From: CALACW01 sp963627915
GTDB taxonomy: Bacteria; Bacillota; Clostridia; Oscillospirales; Acutalibacteraceae
Assembly: GCA_963627915.1 (NCBI GenBank)
Contig: CAVGCY010000056.1
Location: 25,260 to 89,259, forward strand
DNA length: 64,000 nt
Reading direction: 5' to 3'
This document shows, piece by piece, positions 50,793 through 59,310 of the stretch. Every line of letters begins with the position of its first letter. The first letter of the stretch is position 1. A model generated the notes under the pieces. The model was not told the origin of the DNA, did no database searches, and saw only the letters and a list, made by a program, of their open reading frames with translations. Both the position numbers and the translations under genes were made by a program.

Positions 50793-52478
50793 ATGAAAAA
50801 GGCACTGGCATTAGTATTATCACTCTTAATGATCGTTACAGTGCTTCCCTTTGCTTCGTTTGCCGAGGAGCCTACGGAGGCTGACCTCAGAGTTGAAGCT
50901 TGGGACGCTAATTATGATCTCTTTATCGACAAACTTACCGATAACACTGATTATGCGAACTTTAAGTACGTTGTAGACAACGACAAGGAGATTGCGAATC
51001 TCATGGGCGTTTACACCGCGTTCGGTATGTATGACAGCGCGTGGACAAACGCCGCTACCGGCACCGTTGACAAGGCTATCTGCAAGGAAGTTCTTGTTGC
51101 AATGCTTGAGAAATACAGCTATGACATGGGCACAAGCTATGTTGATATCGCTGTTGACGCTCTCGAGGCCGCTAAGGATGTAGGCGAGTTTATGGAGAAG
51201 CTCAACGAATACTTCAAGATTTTTGATTTCGTTGATTCCGAAACCTGGTCGAAGTCTTTCACAATCGTTAACTACGTTATCCAGGCAGGCCGTGCGTGGC
51301 AGGATGTCAGAGCCGACCTTATCAAGGCTTATGAGCGCGTTATGACCGTTCAGATGGCTAATAAGTATTACATCGATATGCTCAATTACGTTGCTGAAAA
51401 TTCAGAGTACGTTCCGATGGTTAACGCCGCTTACGAGCTTATCGACGAAATTAAGACCAGCGTTAACGAGCAGATCGCAGCTATGGTTGCGGAGGCTCTC
51501 CAGGGTCAGGCAGTTTCAGCCGCCGATACTCTTATAACAATGGCTATGAACACCAACGCTTACACAGCTGTTGCTCTTAAGATTTACCAGACCGGTACTT
51601 CCATTGCCAATACCCTCTGGAACACTAACGAACAGTATGAGCTTTATTCGGCTCTTAAGGCTGCGTTCTATGCAGAGACAGTTATAAACGAATGGACTCA
51701 GTCGGCTCTTGCGGGCGACGACTCCGACTGGTCGCTCTTTGCGGTTTCCGCTCTTATCTCTACCAGAGAGTTCGGCGAAACCACTCTTTACAAACTCATG
51801 GTTGCCAAATCCGGCGGAATCATCGGAAAGATTAAGTCAAAGCTTTATAACTACTGCTTTACTGAGTATACCGCAAACCTTGCCGCTCTTGATATGATGA
51901 GAGATGCATTCTATGGCACAAACGTTTCCGAAATAGGCAAAATTTCCGCAGTCGATTATATTTACTGCCCCGTAAACGTACTTGTTTACGATAACGGTTC
52001 TCTCCTTATGAGAGTTAAGGACGGAGCGGAGTCCGAGACAGGCGTTACTCCTTACGGCTTCGGCTCTTCGAATTACAGTGAGTACAATAAGGAATACATC
52101 AAGGTTCTTGCTCTTGCTAACGATTATGATGTAAACCTTATCGGAACTAAGGACGGTTATGTAACGTTCGTTAAGGATATAGTTGCCGACAACGAAAAGG
52201 GATTTGAGGATTACTCATTCACAGAGGTTCGCTGTGCAGAGGGTTCAAAGATTATCGTTTCCGGACTTACCTATAACGTAACTATAGACGGCGAGACTTC
52301 ATCCTACGAGCTTAATGATGACTTCGTAGTACCTGAGGGCAAGACCGTTACGGTTAAGGATGTTTTTGACGCTACCGTAGAAGTAGGTAAGGATGAGGTT
52401 AACAACCTTGCCGCTAAGATTAAGGCATTCTTCCAGAAGATTATCGACGCTATTAAGAATCTCTTTAAGATTGCGTAA
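50793..52478 (+). CDS. Secreted helical protein of unknown function with amphipathic C-terminus
   Basis: 561 residues with a clean signal peptide (1-24, FASFAEE). The first 380 residues are predicted mostly helical and rich in Ala, Tyr and acidic residues; no domain is recognised. A beta-rich part follows (about 395-535: IYCPVNVLVYDNGSLLMRV, TVTVKDVFDATVEVG). The last 22 residues form a strong amphipathic helix (AAKIKAFFQKIIDAIKNLF), suited to membrane association or protein docking. The codon choice (AAG, CTC, GCT, AAC) is more biased than in the neighbours, and promoter and ribosome site are strong, so the gene may be highly expressed. Monocistronic, with a terminator. Confidence 0.75.
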   Translation: MKKALALVLSLLMIVTVLPFASFAEEPTEADLRVEAWDANYDLFIDKLTDNTDYANFKYVVDNDKEIANLMGVYTAFGMYDSAWTNAATGTVDKAICKEVLVAMLEKYSYDMGTSYVDIAVDALEAAKDVGEFMEKLNEYFKIFDFVDSETWSKSFTIVNYVIQAGRAWQDVRADLIKAYERVMTVQMANKYYIDMLNYVAENSEYVPMVNAAYELIDEIKTSVNEQIAAMVAEALQGQAVSAADTLITMAMNTNAYTAVALKIYQTGTSIANTLWNTNEQYELYSALKAAFYAETVINEWTQSALAGDDSDWSLFAVSALISTREFGETTLYKLMVAKSGGIIGKIKSKLYNYCFTEYTANLAALDMMRDAFYGTNVSEIGKISAVDYIYCPVNVLVYDNGSLLMRVKDGAESETGVTPYGFGSSNYSEYNKEYIKVLALANDYDVNLIGTKDGYVTFVKDIVADNEKGFEDYSFTEVRCAEGSKIIVSGLTYNVTIDGETSSYELNDDFVVPEGKTVTVKDVFDATVEVGKDEVNNLAAKIKAFFQKIIDAIKNLFKIA

Positions 52479-52514
52479 TTTAATTCATGATTAAATAAAA
52501 GAAATGCATTAACA

Positions 52515-52543
52515 GGGGGATCGCCGTCAGGCGACCCCCCCTT
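52515..52543 (+). terminator. Terminator of the secreted helical protein gene
   Basis: GGGGGATCGCC (52515-52525) / GGCGACCCCC (52530-52539) with a GTCA loop and CTTT after it. Confidence 0.85.
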
Positions 52544-52567
52544 TAGACTGTTAATAATAAAACGACT

Positions 52568-52595
52568 AACCACGCCTTTTAAAGACGTGGTTCAG
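52568..52595. repeat. IS200/IS605-type end-like hairpin
   Basis: AACCACG (52568-52574) / CGTGGTT (52586-52592) with CTTT/AAAG inside, followed by CAG. Such hairpins mark ends of IS200/IS605 and their non-autonomous derivatives. A decayed copy of the same sequence lies at 4790-4809. No transposase or TnpB is present. Confidence 0.45.
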
Positions 52596-52677
52596 TCATA
52601 TTCTCGACAGCTTATATGTATGACGGCTCTCTTTTTGCTGTGTATATCGGTTTTTTTAGCTGTGTCGAAAATAAAAA

Positions 52678-52705
52678 TACCCTTATGCATTTGCGCATAA
52701 GGGTA
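52678..52705 (-). terminator. Terminator of tRNA-Gly
   Basis: Perfect 11-bp stem TACCCTTATGC / GCATAAGGGTA with T-runs on both sides, 4 bases after the tRNA. Confidence 0.9.
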
Positions 52706-52709
52706 AAAA

Positions 52710-52785
52710 TGGAGCGGATGACGAGGCTCGAACTCGCTACCTCCACCTTGGCAAGGTGGCGCTCTACCGGATGAGCTACATCCGC
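52710..52785 (-). tRNA. tRNA-Gly (anticodon GCC)
   Basis: 76 nt including an encoded CCA. Acceptor GCGGATG pairs with CATCCGC; anticodon stem CACCT...AGGTG encloses TTGCCAA; T-loop GTTCGAGCC is present. Anticodon GCC reads GGC/GGU. Confidence 0.97.
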
Positions 52786-52862
52786 ACGGATGTATATATT
52801 CTATCATAAAAATCGCAGAAGTCAAGGGGTAAACAATAATTTATTGCATTCGACGCGATAAA

Positions 52863-53579
52863 TTATTGCTTTTCTATTCCGTATTTAACGCACACTCTGT
52901 CGAGCTTTTTTATCAGAGGCATACCGAGAACGGCTAAAAATATCACCGTTGCGCCTGCGTGAATTAAATTAAACACGATCCCTGACGCATATGTTGCAAG
53001 AACCGTTTTTGCATTCAAGTCCTGAGTAAACATAAATACTGATGATGTGTCCGCTATAAATCCGTATACGATAAACACAGATAAAAAGCCGTAAATGCAC
53101 AGACTCAGTCTTGTTGTTTTGATTCTGCCTGGCGCAAAAACAACTCCTGCCAAAAAACCGACCGAACCGAAGGCAAACATCTGCCACGGAGTCCACGGTC
53201 CCTGACCGAAGAAAAAGTTTGAAATGAAACCTACCGCCGTACCGCACAGAAATCCCGAGCGTGAGCCGAATGCCGCCGCAGTTATTATAATTACCGCCGC
53301 CGACGCCTTGAATTGAGGTATCATATAAAAAGCGGCGCGTCCCGCAACTCCGAGCGCGGTAAGCACGGCAAGAACCGTCAGTTCCTTTGCCTGCGGGCGT
53401 TTTTTTTCAAATCCAAGCGCGAATGTGACAAACGAGAGGATTATTATTCCCATACTTATTATATAGTACCGTCTGCCTTCGTTTACAACGGCGGAAACGA
53501 AGATTGCCGCCGGAATGAGAATATATGAAGTTATGCTTAGTAGAGAATATATATTTAATTTTCTTTTTGTTCTTTGCAT
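52863..53579 (-). CDS. ECF transporter substrate-binding (S) component
   Basis: 238 residues with about six membrane helices. The later two-thirds resemble ECF S components: AKELTVLAVLTALGVAGRAAFYMIP, AAAFGSRSGFLCGTAVGFISNFFFGQGPWTPWQM, where the AxxxA-like face binds EcfT. ATG 53579 lies inside the ATPase gene (25-bp overlap) with GGAGGC upstream. Substrate is not given by sequence; the operon context suggests a corrinoid. The pair of secreted proteins in the same operon makes it unlike the usual solitary S proteins. Confidence 0.85.
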   Translation of the reverse strand: MQRTKRKLNIYSLLSITSYILIPAAIFVSAVVNEGRRYYIISMGIIILSFVTFALGFEKKRPQAKELTVLAVLTALGVAGRAAFYMIPQFKASAAVIIITAAAFGSRSGFLCGTAVGFISNFFFGQGPWTPWQMFAFGSVGFLAGVVFAPGRIKTTRLSLCIYGFLSVFIVYGFIADTSSVFMFTQDLNAKTVLATYASGIVFNLIHAGATVIFLAVLGMPLIKKLDRVCVKYGIEKQ

Positions 53580-55219
53580 TTTTCCCACGCCTCCTTTGTA
53601 AGGATACAGTCGGGAAATAAGGAGCGTACTATCCTGTTCGCCGCCGTAGTGTAAAAGTTGTTGCCTGCGAAAAATTTTCGCGGTTCCGCGTCGCTTACGA
53701 CCCTGCCGTCGAAAAGCATGACGCATCTGTCCGCAAAATTTGCGGAGAACTCCATGTCATGAGAGATTATAATAAACGTCTTGTTTCTTTTCTTTAATTC
53801 TCTGATTATTTCGCCGAATTTTAATTTAAAGGTCGGATCCATTCCCTTTGTCGGCTCGTCGAACAGAAAAATATCGGCGTCTGTCAGAAGTATTTTTGCG
53901 ATTGCAAGCTTTTCCTGTTCGCCCCCGCTTATATCGAACGGATGTTTTTTATATAATTTTTCAATTTCAAGGTTTTCGGCAACGGCGTTTATCTCTTCAT
54001 CGGACGGCGCGATTCCGTTTTTCTTTTTTACTTCCTTCAATTCGTCTATTACGCTGTCCTTTGCGAACAGTACGGAAACGTCCTGAGGAAGAATTGCCGT
54101 TTTGTTTCTTAAATCGGACGGCTTCATGCCTTTTTTTCCGGATTTGATTTTACCGGAGTACGGTGCGGACATACCCGATAAAATTGAAATAAGCGTTGAT
54201 TTTCCGGTGCCGTTTCCGCCCGTGATGCAGAGTATTTCACCGAGATTTATTTTAATCGACAGATTTTTTAATACATCGGGAGCATAGCGGGAGTATCTGA
54301 AAAATATGTTGTTAGCTTCAAGTATGCGCTCCTTTTTTAATTGTTCCGTTTTTATATCGTCAGAACTGATGACGCAGTCTGTTTTGTTTGCTATTCCGTT
54401 TTTAATAAGCGTTTGTCTGCCCTCTTTTACGGTAAGAGGAACTGCGCCTTTAAGCGAAGCCATGACGGCAATCTGCGCGCTTGACGGAAGCGACAAAAAG
54501 AAATCCGATTCTCTTTCGCCGAAATTTTTTGCCGTATTTTTAGGAGAATCGAACGAAACGAGCCGTCCGTCTTTCATGACCGCAACCTTGTCTGCCATTG
54601 AGAAAATCCGCTCAAGGCTGTGTTCTGATATTATAACCGTTATTCCGAGGTCGTCGTTGAGCTTCTTAATCTGCGATAAGAAATTGTCTGAGGCTATAGG
54701 GTCAAGCTGTGATGTGGGTTCGTCGAGTATCAAAACCTCCGGCATGACCGTCATGACGGACGCTAAATTGAGAAGCTGTTTCTGTCCCCCCGAAAGCGTA
54801 CCGATGTCAGAACGGTATTTGTCCGAAAGGTCGAAATATCCCGCCGTTTCCGCGCTTCTCAGCGCGATTTTGTCGTTCGGCTCATTTAAACTTTCGAGTG
54901 AAAAGGCAAGCTCGTGCCATACCTTGTCCGTTACAATCTGGTCGTCTGGCGACTGAAATACGAATCCGATTTTTTCGGCCTGCTCTTTTTGGGATAATTC
55001 GGATAATTCCGTATCGTTAAAAATGATTTTCCCTTCGCGCTTTCCGTGAGGAGTCAGAACGGATTTGAAATGGCGCAGAAGCGTTGTTTTTGAGCATCCC
55101 GACGCTCCGCAGACAAGTATGAACTGGCCCGGCTCAATTTCCATATTGATATTGTCAAGAGCTTTTTTCTCGGACTCGGGATATGTAAAACTCAGATTTT
55201 TGACAGCGATACGCGCCAT
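53555..55219 (-). CDS. ECF transporter ATPase with two fused ABC domains
   Basis: 554 residues: NBD1 (about 1-235) and NBD2 (about 300-525) fused in one chain, replacing separate EcfA and EcfA'. NBD1 has LSGGQ, LILDEPTSQLDP and a switch His (ISEHS). NBD2 has Walker A GGNGTGKST, ISGGEQ and FLFDEPTKGMDP. In NBD1 the Walker A reads GASGCSKTT: the invariant Gly before Lys is Ser (codon TCA). NBD2 is intact, so ATP hydrolysis may be asymmetric. Overlaps both ecfT and the S gene, so one complex is expected at the membrane. Confidence 0.93.
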   Translation of the reverse strand: MARIAVKNLSFTYPESEKKALDNINMEIEPGQFILVCGASGCSKTTLLRHFKSVLTPHGKREGKIIFNDTELSELSQKEQAEKIGFVFQSPDDQIVTDKVWHELAFSLESLNEPNDKIALRSAETAGYFDLSDKYRSDIGTLSGGQKQLLNLASVMTVMPEVLILDEPTSQLDPIASDNFLSQIKKLNDDLGITVIISEHSLERIFSMADKVAVMKDGRLVSFDSPKNTAKNFGERESDFFLSLPSSAQIAVMASLKGAVPLTVKEGRQTLIKNGIANKTDCVISSDDIKTEQLKKERILEANNIFFRYSRYAPDVLKNLSIKINLGEILCITGGNGTGKSTLISILSGMSAPYSGKIKSGKKGMKPSDLRNKTAILPQDVSVLFAKDSVIDELKEVKKKNGIAPSDEEINAVAENLEIEKLYKKHPFDISGGEQEKLAIAKILLTDADIFLFDEPTKGMDPTFKLKFGEIIRELKKRNKTFIIISHDMEFSANFADRCVMLFDGRVVSDAEPRKFFAGNNFYTTAANRIVRSLFPDCILTKEAWEKCKEQKEN

Positions 55220-56085
55220 TTTATTTCCTCCGTAAGATTAAATATCATCGGCGTCATGCAAAAGACAAAAAAACATGCCGTCCCCGTAATATTTATCGAA
55301 TTAAAAGGCGAGATAAACGCCTCGGGATAATAATTTACCTGTGCGTTCTTCGTGAAAAACGGAATCAGAGAAGCTGTTCCGAATATTATAAGAAAAAGTG
55401 TAAATACCGCTTCGCGTTTTGCAAATTTATATAAGCTTATCGCCGACCGTCTGCCCGAAGAGCCGCGGCTTCTCATTGAGTCGGAGACAGTGACCGAGCT
55501 TTCAAACGCCCACGATACAGATGATGAAAATACGGCGAGAGCGGATTGTATTTTAGTAATTAAATTGTTTTTATTGTTTGAAAAAGCGCAGTTTCTGTAT
55601 CTGTTGACTTCGTTGATATGCGATGAAAATTTCGGTACGAATCTTAAAACCATCGATAAAAAAAGCGACATAGACGGCATTATTCCGCCCAAAAGACAGA
55701 TCGTTTTGTCGGATGTCGCTATAACGTTGAAGCATGAAAACTGCGTTATGACGCAAACGAGCATAAGTGAAAAATTAAGCCCGTAATAAACAGATTCGAG
55801 AGTAAACGGATTGCCGTCGGGCAGATAAAAAAGCGTCGTAACGCCTCTGTGGTTAAAAAGAGAATTAATAATGACGGTAAAAACGGCGGCGGGGAGCGTG
55901 AATGACAGAACCTTCAGCTGTTTTTTTAATCCCTTAAGATAAACCGCATATATAAATGACGAAACGAACGCGCATATAAGGTACACGGGGTATAAATTCA
56001 TCATTGAAACGCCCGTCATCAGCGCAAAATAGATAAGCGGACAGACAGGATGAAGAGAGTTGAGATAATCGCTGTTTTCTCTCAT
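55192..56085 (-). CDS. ecfT: ECF transporter transmembrane component EcfT
   Basis: 297 residues with about five membrane helices. The coupling-helix signature SDSMRSRGSSGR (about 205-216) is the ARG-type motif that contacts the ATPases; RFVPKFSSHINEVNRYR (about 147) is the second coupling region. It joins the S component to the fused ATPase. The end overlaps the ATPase start by 28 bp and the beginning overlaps the lipoprotein stop by 4 bp. Confidence 0.92.
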   Translation of the reverse strand: MRENSDYLNSLHPVCPLIYFALMTGVSMMNLYPVYLICAFVSSFIYAVYLKGLKKQLKVLSFTLPAAVFTVIINSLFNHRGVTTLFYLPDGNPFTLESVYYGLNFSLMLVCVITQFSCFNVIATSDKTICLLGGIMPSMSLFLSMVLRFVPKFSSHINEVNRYRNCAFSNNKNNLITKIQSALAVFSSSVSWAFESSVTVSDSMRSRGSSGRRSAISLYKFAKREAVFTLFLIIFGTASLIPFFTKNAQVNYYPEAFISPFNSINITGTACFFVFCMTPMIFNLTEEIKWRVSLSKI

Positions 56086-56843
56086 TGGTTAATTTCTCCC
56101 GCTCCCACGTCCCAGCCGAGATCGCATGTGTACCGCCACTTTATAACGTCGCCGTTTTTGACCGTAACCTCACTGCATCCGACATTCGGATAAGCACCGT
56201 TTACGCTGTACATCCAGCCCGAAAGCGAACCGCAGTCGCGTTCGTATAAATTTGCAATACCCTCGATATAGCTTGAATGATATGCGGGCGTATATGAAAA
56301 TTCAAGATGGATTCCGTTGTCCGCGCATACCTTTTTCAAGACATCGAATACAGTCGTATTTTCATTGTCTATATAATATTCGGTCGTCGGAAGAATCATT
56401 CCCGTTGAGGGTATTAATTTAAGGACGTTTTCGTTTAGTTTGTCCTTATTGTTTAAAACCGTTTCGCAGTCGATTGATATTGTGCATACGTTCCTGATGT
56501 CGGGTTTTGTTGCTGCGGTCTGTGCTTTTTCGGTCGTCCGAGGTACGGTTGTTGTGCTGTCGGCCGGTTTCTTTTCGCCGGTTTTTTCGGTTGTCTGAGC
56601 TGCCGCTGCTGTTTTCTGCGCCGGAGCGGAGGTTTCCGACGGTTTTGATGTCGTAACGGAGTTTATATCTGATTTTTCGACCGGTTTCGATTCCGCCTTT
56701 TCGGTCGATTCCGATTCGGATACGGAGGCGTTTTCATTTGTGGAAATTTCAATCGGCTCGTTTTTGTTTGAACAGCCGAACATGAAAATAACCGACATGA
56801 TTATAAACGCCGTGTATATTATTTTTTTAATTCTGTTTTTCAT
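56082..56843 (-). CDS. DUF4430 (transcobalamin C-terminal-like) lipoprotein
   Basis: 253 residues. Lipobox FMFGC with Cys24 as lipid anchor, a long Thr/Ser/Glu/Lys linker (about 27-118), then a DUF4430 domain (about 120-250): TVFDVLKKVCADNGI, GWMYSVNGAYPNVGCSEVTVKNGDVIKWRYTC. DUF4430 is the bacterial relative of the beta domain that closes over cobalamin in transcobalamin and intrinsic factor. It sits directly before ecfT and after the alpha/alpha-barrel gene. Ligand binding is inferred from fold family and context. Confidence 0.85.
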   Translation of the reverse strand: MKNRIKKIIYTAFIIMSVIFMFGCSNKNEPIEISTNENASVSESESTEKAESKPVEKSDINSVTTSKPSETSAPAQKTAAAAQTTEKTGEKKPADSTTTVPRTTEKAQTAATKPDIRNVCTISIDCETVLNNKDKLNENVLKLIPSTGMILPTTEYYIDNENTTVFDVLKKVCADNGIHLEFSYTPAYHSSYIEGIANLYERDCGSLSGWMYSVNGAYPNVGCSEVTVKNGDVIKWRYTCDLGWDVGAGEINQ

Positions 56844-56858
56844 AAATCAACGCTCCGA

Positions 56859-57887
56859 TTATGAAACTATCTTTGAAATAAAGCCGAAAAATTCCGATAT
56901 CGCTTTTATAAAATCTGCGGCGCTTTGACAAAACGTATTTATAATAATGTCGGAATAATCGTACAGCCGCGTGCTTTGGTTTGCAAAACGTTCGTATGCG
57001 CACAGCGCGATTGAAGCCTGTTCGCTTGCCATGAGATTTGCCCGCTTGTCTTTGACGTGCTTAAATGCGCCGTCTTCTGATTCAAACGACATCATTGCCT
57101 CGTATACGCTTCCGTCCGTTTTTGTAAAACGCGGATCCGTTTTTGAATCGAATCCGAGTGCCGACAGCGCGATTATCACCGTCGCGCAGCTTTCGCAGTT
57201 TTCCGCGCCCCATGACTTGAACCCGCCGTTTTCAAGCTGTAAATCCGACAGCGTATCGAGAGCCTTATCAACGCTTTTCTTTACGTTGTCTTTGTCATAA
57301 TACGGGGCAAGCGCGGTTATTGCCATCGCAGTAACGTCAACGTCCGCTCCGTGTTCCGCGTCAAGACTCCATCCGCCCGATTCGATTTCGTTTTTTAAAA
57401 TATCGGCAATTAATTTTTCTCTTATATCGGAATCGGGCAGATAATTTTTGCAGTCGAGGGCGATAAGCGCGTAAGCGTCTGCGTTAATTCCCTGCGAGGA
57501 TACGAAATTTATATCCTCAAGAGGAGCTACGAGATTGACTCCGTTGAAATCGGATGCGTCCCTGCCCGAAGCGGACAGCGCAAGAATAAGCCGCGAATTG
57601 TCCGTTGACGCTCTGTCGTTAAGAACGCCGTTATTCTCGTTCTCTTTTACATATTCGGATACTCTCGAAATATAATCGGTTATATATTCGTCTTTGAATT
57701 TCACATTTCCGCTTCTCAGCTGCGCGATTATCGACCATTCTCCGCCGATTGATGAAAATTCGGGAGCTTCAACCGCCGTTTTCAGATATTCGCACGCGTC
57801 GTAAAGTCCGGTTTCCGCAAAGACCGAGATGCTGAATGAAAAAACAAGCAGGACAATTAAAAATATTGATATGATTTTTCTCTTCAT
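56859..57887 (-). CDS. Secreted alpha/alpha-barrel (terpenoid cyclase/intrinsic-factor-like) protein
   Basis: 342 residues. Signal peptide (1-25) then alpha/alpha-barrel repeats of the prenyltransferase/squalene-cyclase-like fold: GGEWSIIAQLRSG, DNSRLILALSASGRD, NADAYALIALDCKNY, ESGGWSLDAEHGADVDVTAMAITALAPY, LENGGFKSWGAENCESCATVIIALSALG, EDGAFKHVK. This is the fold of the N-terminal barrel of intrinsic factor and transcobalamin. The C-terminus is a helix (AADFIKAISEFFGFISK). ATG 57887 follows GGAGG. With the DUF4430 lipoprotein it rebuilds both halves of a cobalamin carrier in two chains. First gene of the operon. Confidence 0.8.
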   Translation of the reverse strand: MKRKIISIFLIVLLVFSFSISVFAETGLYDACEYLKTAVEAPEFSSIGGEWSIIAQLRSGNVKFKDEYITDYISRVSEYVKENENNGVLNDRASTDNSRLILALSASGRDASDFNGVNLVAPLEDINFVSSQGINADAYALIALDCKNYLPDSDIREKLIADILKNEIESGGWSLDAEHGADVDVTAMAITALAPYYDKDNVKKSVDKALDTLSDLQLENGGFKSWGAENCESCATVIIALSALGFDSKTDPRFTKTDGSVYEAMMSFESEDGAFKHVKDKRANLMASEQASIALCAYERFANQSTRLYDYSDIIINTFCQSAADFIKAISEFFGFISKIVS

Positions 57888-57932
57888 GCTATTTCCTCCG
57901 GGCATACATGCGCATAAGTTTATACAAAATTT

Positions 57933-57961
57933 ATTATAGTGATTTTGGATTGTAATGTCAA
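57933..57961 (-). promoter_or_regulatory. Consensus promoter of the barrel-DUF4430-ECF operon
   Basis: Minus strand: -35 TTGACA (57956-57961), 17-bp spacer, -10 TATAAT (57933-57938), a perfect SigA promoter. The leader (about 38 nt) is too short for a cobalamin riboswitch. Confidence 0.85.
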
Positions 57962-58008
57962 ATGAACGTTCGGTAATATGTTAAAATGTATAAAATTGCA
58001 ATAAACTG

Positions 58009-58036
58009 TTGACTTATGCAGAAATATGTGTATAAT
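58009..58036 (+). promoter_or_regulatory. Promoter of argF
   Basis: -35 TTGACT (58009-58014), 16-bp spacer, -10 TATAAT (58031-58036) inside TGTGTATAATTATAG, similar to the ArgR-like site near argC. Confidence 0.7.
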
Positions 58037-58069
58037 TATAGAATAATTTAAAATAAAGAGGGATTTTTT

Positions 58070-59062
58070 ATGTCGCTTAAAAATAAAAGCTTTTTAAAGC
58101 TTCTCGATTTTTCTTCCGAGGAGATTGAATATTATCTGAATCTTGCCGCCGATTTGAAAGCGAAAAAAAAGAACGGTATTCCGCACAGATACTGCGAGGG
58201 TAAAAATATCGCGCTTATATTTGAAAAAACAAGCACAAGAACGCGCTGTTCGTTTGAAGTCGCCGCCGCGGATCTCGGCATGCATCCCGTTTATCTCGAC
58301 CCGAAGAGTTCGCAGATAGGCAAAAAGGAGAGCATACCCGACACTGCGCGAGTACTCGGCAGAATGTTCGACGCGATAGAATACAGGGGCTACGGTCAGG
58401 AGGTTGTCGAAGCTCTTGCTCAATATTCCGGAGTTCCGGTGTTTAACGGACTTACGAACGAATTTCATCCGACGCAGATACTTGCCGATTTTCTTACAAT
58501 AAAAGAGCATTTCGGCAGATTAAAGGGTATTAAATTCGTATACATGGGCGACGCGAGATATAACATGGGCAATTCTCTCATGGCAGGATGCGCTAAAATG
58601 GGACTTGATTTTACCGCCTGTGCGCCGAAGAAATATTTTCCCGATGAAAATCTTGTAAAAACCTGCAAGGACATCGCAAGCAAGACGGGAGCGAAGATAA
58701 CCCTGTCGGAAGATCCCGAATCCGCGGTAAAGGGCGCGGATGTGATTTATACCGACGTGTGGGTTTCCATGGGTGAGCCTGCCGAGGTGTGGAAAGAGCG
58801 TATAGACGATTTGCTTGCGTACAGAGTTGACGACGCTCTTATGAATATTGCCGGCGAACAGTGCAGATTTATGCACTGCCTGCCCGCATTCCATGATTTG
58901 AAAACCGAAACCGGCAGAGAGATATATGATAAATTCGGACTTGACTGCATGGAGGTTACTGACTCGGTTTTTGAAAGCGAAAGGTCGATAGTATTCGACG
59001 AGGCGGAAAACAGAATGCATACGATAAAAGCCGTAATTGCCGCATCGCTCGGGAATTTCTGA
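58070..59062 (+). CDS. argF: Ornithine carbamoyltransferase
   Basis: 330 residues. Carbamoyl-phosphate site EKTSTRTRCSFE (about 54-65), HPTQ (about 132), and the ornithine site with DVWVSMGE (about 227) and MHCLPAFHD (about 270). Converts ornithine and carbamoyl phosphate to citrulline, completing the pathway begun by argCJBD 16 kb away. The ATG at 58070 follows AAAGAGGGA. Catabolic use cannot be excluded, but no arc genes are near. Confidence 0.97.
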   Translation: MSLKNKSFLKLLDFSSEEIEYYLNLAADLKAKKKNGIPHRYCEGKNIALIFEKTSTRTRCSFEVAAADLGMHPVYLDPKSSQIGKKESIPDTARVLGRMFDAIEYRGYGQEVVEALAQYSGVPVFNGLTNEFHPTQILADFLTIKEHFGRLKGIKFVYMGDARYNMGNSLMAGCAKMGLDFTACAPKKYFPDENLVKTCKDIASKTGAKITLSEDPESAVKGADVIYTDVWVSMGEPAEVWKERIDDLLAYRVDDALMNIAGEQCRFMHCLPAFHDLKTETGREIYDKFGLDCMEVTDSVFESERSIVFDEAENRMHTIKAVIAASLGNF

Positions 59063-59227
59063 TTTTTATATATCAATTTAATAAAAAATCCGGGTCATAT
59101 AAATAATTTTTTGCAAATAAAGCGGTACGTTTACGGCATTTTGAATGTAAAAACCGACAAAAAACCGTATATACACCGCCGTCGAATAAGCATATTCCAC
59201 AAAATGGTGAATTATTATAAAAAAGAC

Positions 59228-59256
59228 TTGAATTTTTATACACAATATCATATACT
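59228..59256 (+). promoter_or_regulatory. Promoter of the amino-acid ABC transporter operon
   Basis: -35 TTGAAT (59228-59233), 17-bp spacer, -10 TATACT (59251-59256). A palindrome GGGgATCgGATtCCC lies at about 59273-59287, just after the start, and could be an operator. Confidence 0.7.
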
Positions 59257-59310
59257 TTATCTGATAAACAGGGGATCGGATTCCCTCATTATAAAAGGAG
59301 ATATTTAAAG

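Noticed and set aside
54306..54956. 216-codon plus-strand frame
   Set aside because: Antisense to the ECF ATPase; no ribosome site.
57888..58008. Cobalamin riboswitch before the barrel-DUF4430-ECF operon
   Set aside because: The leader from the consensus promoter is only about 38 nt, too short for one.
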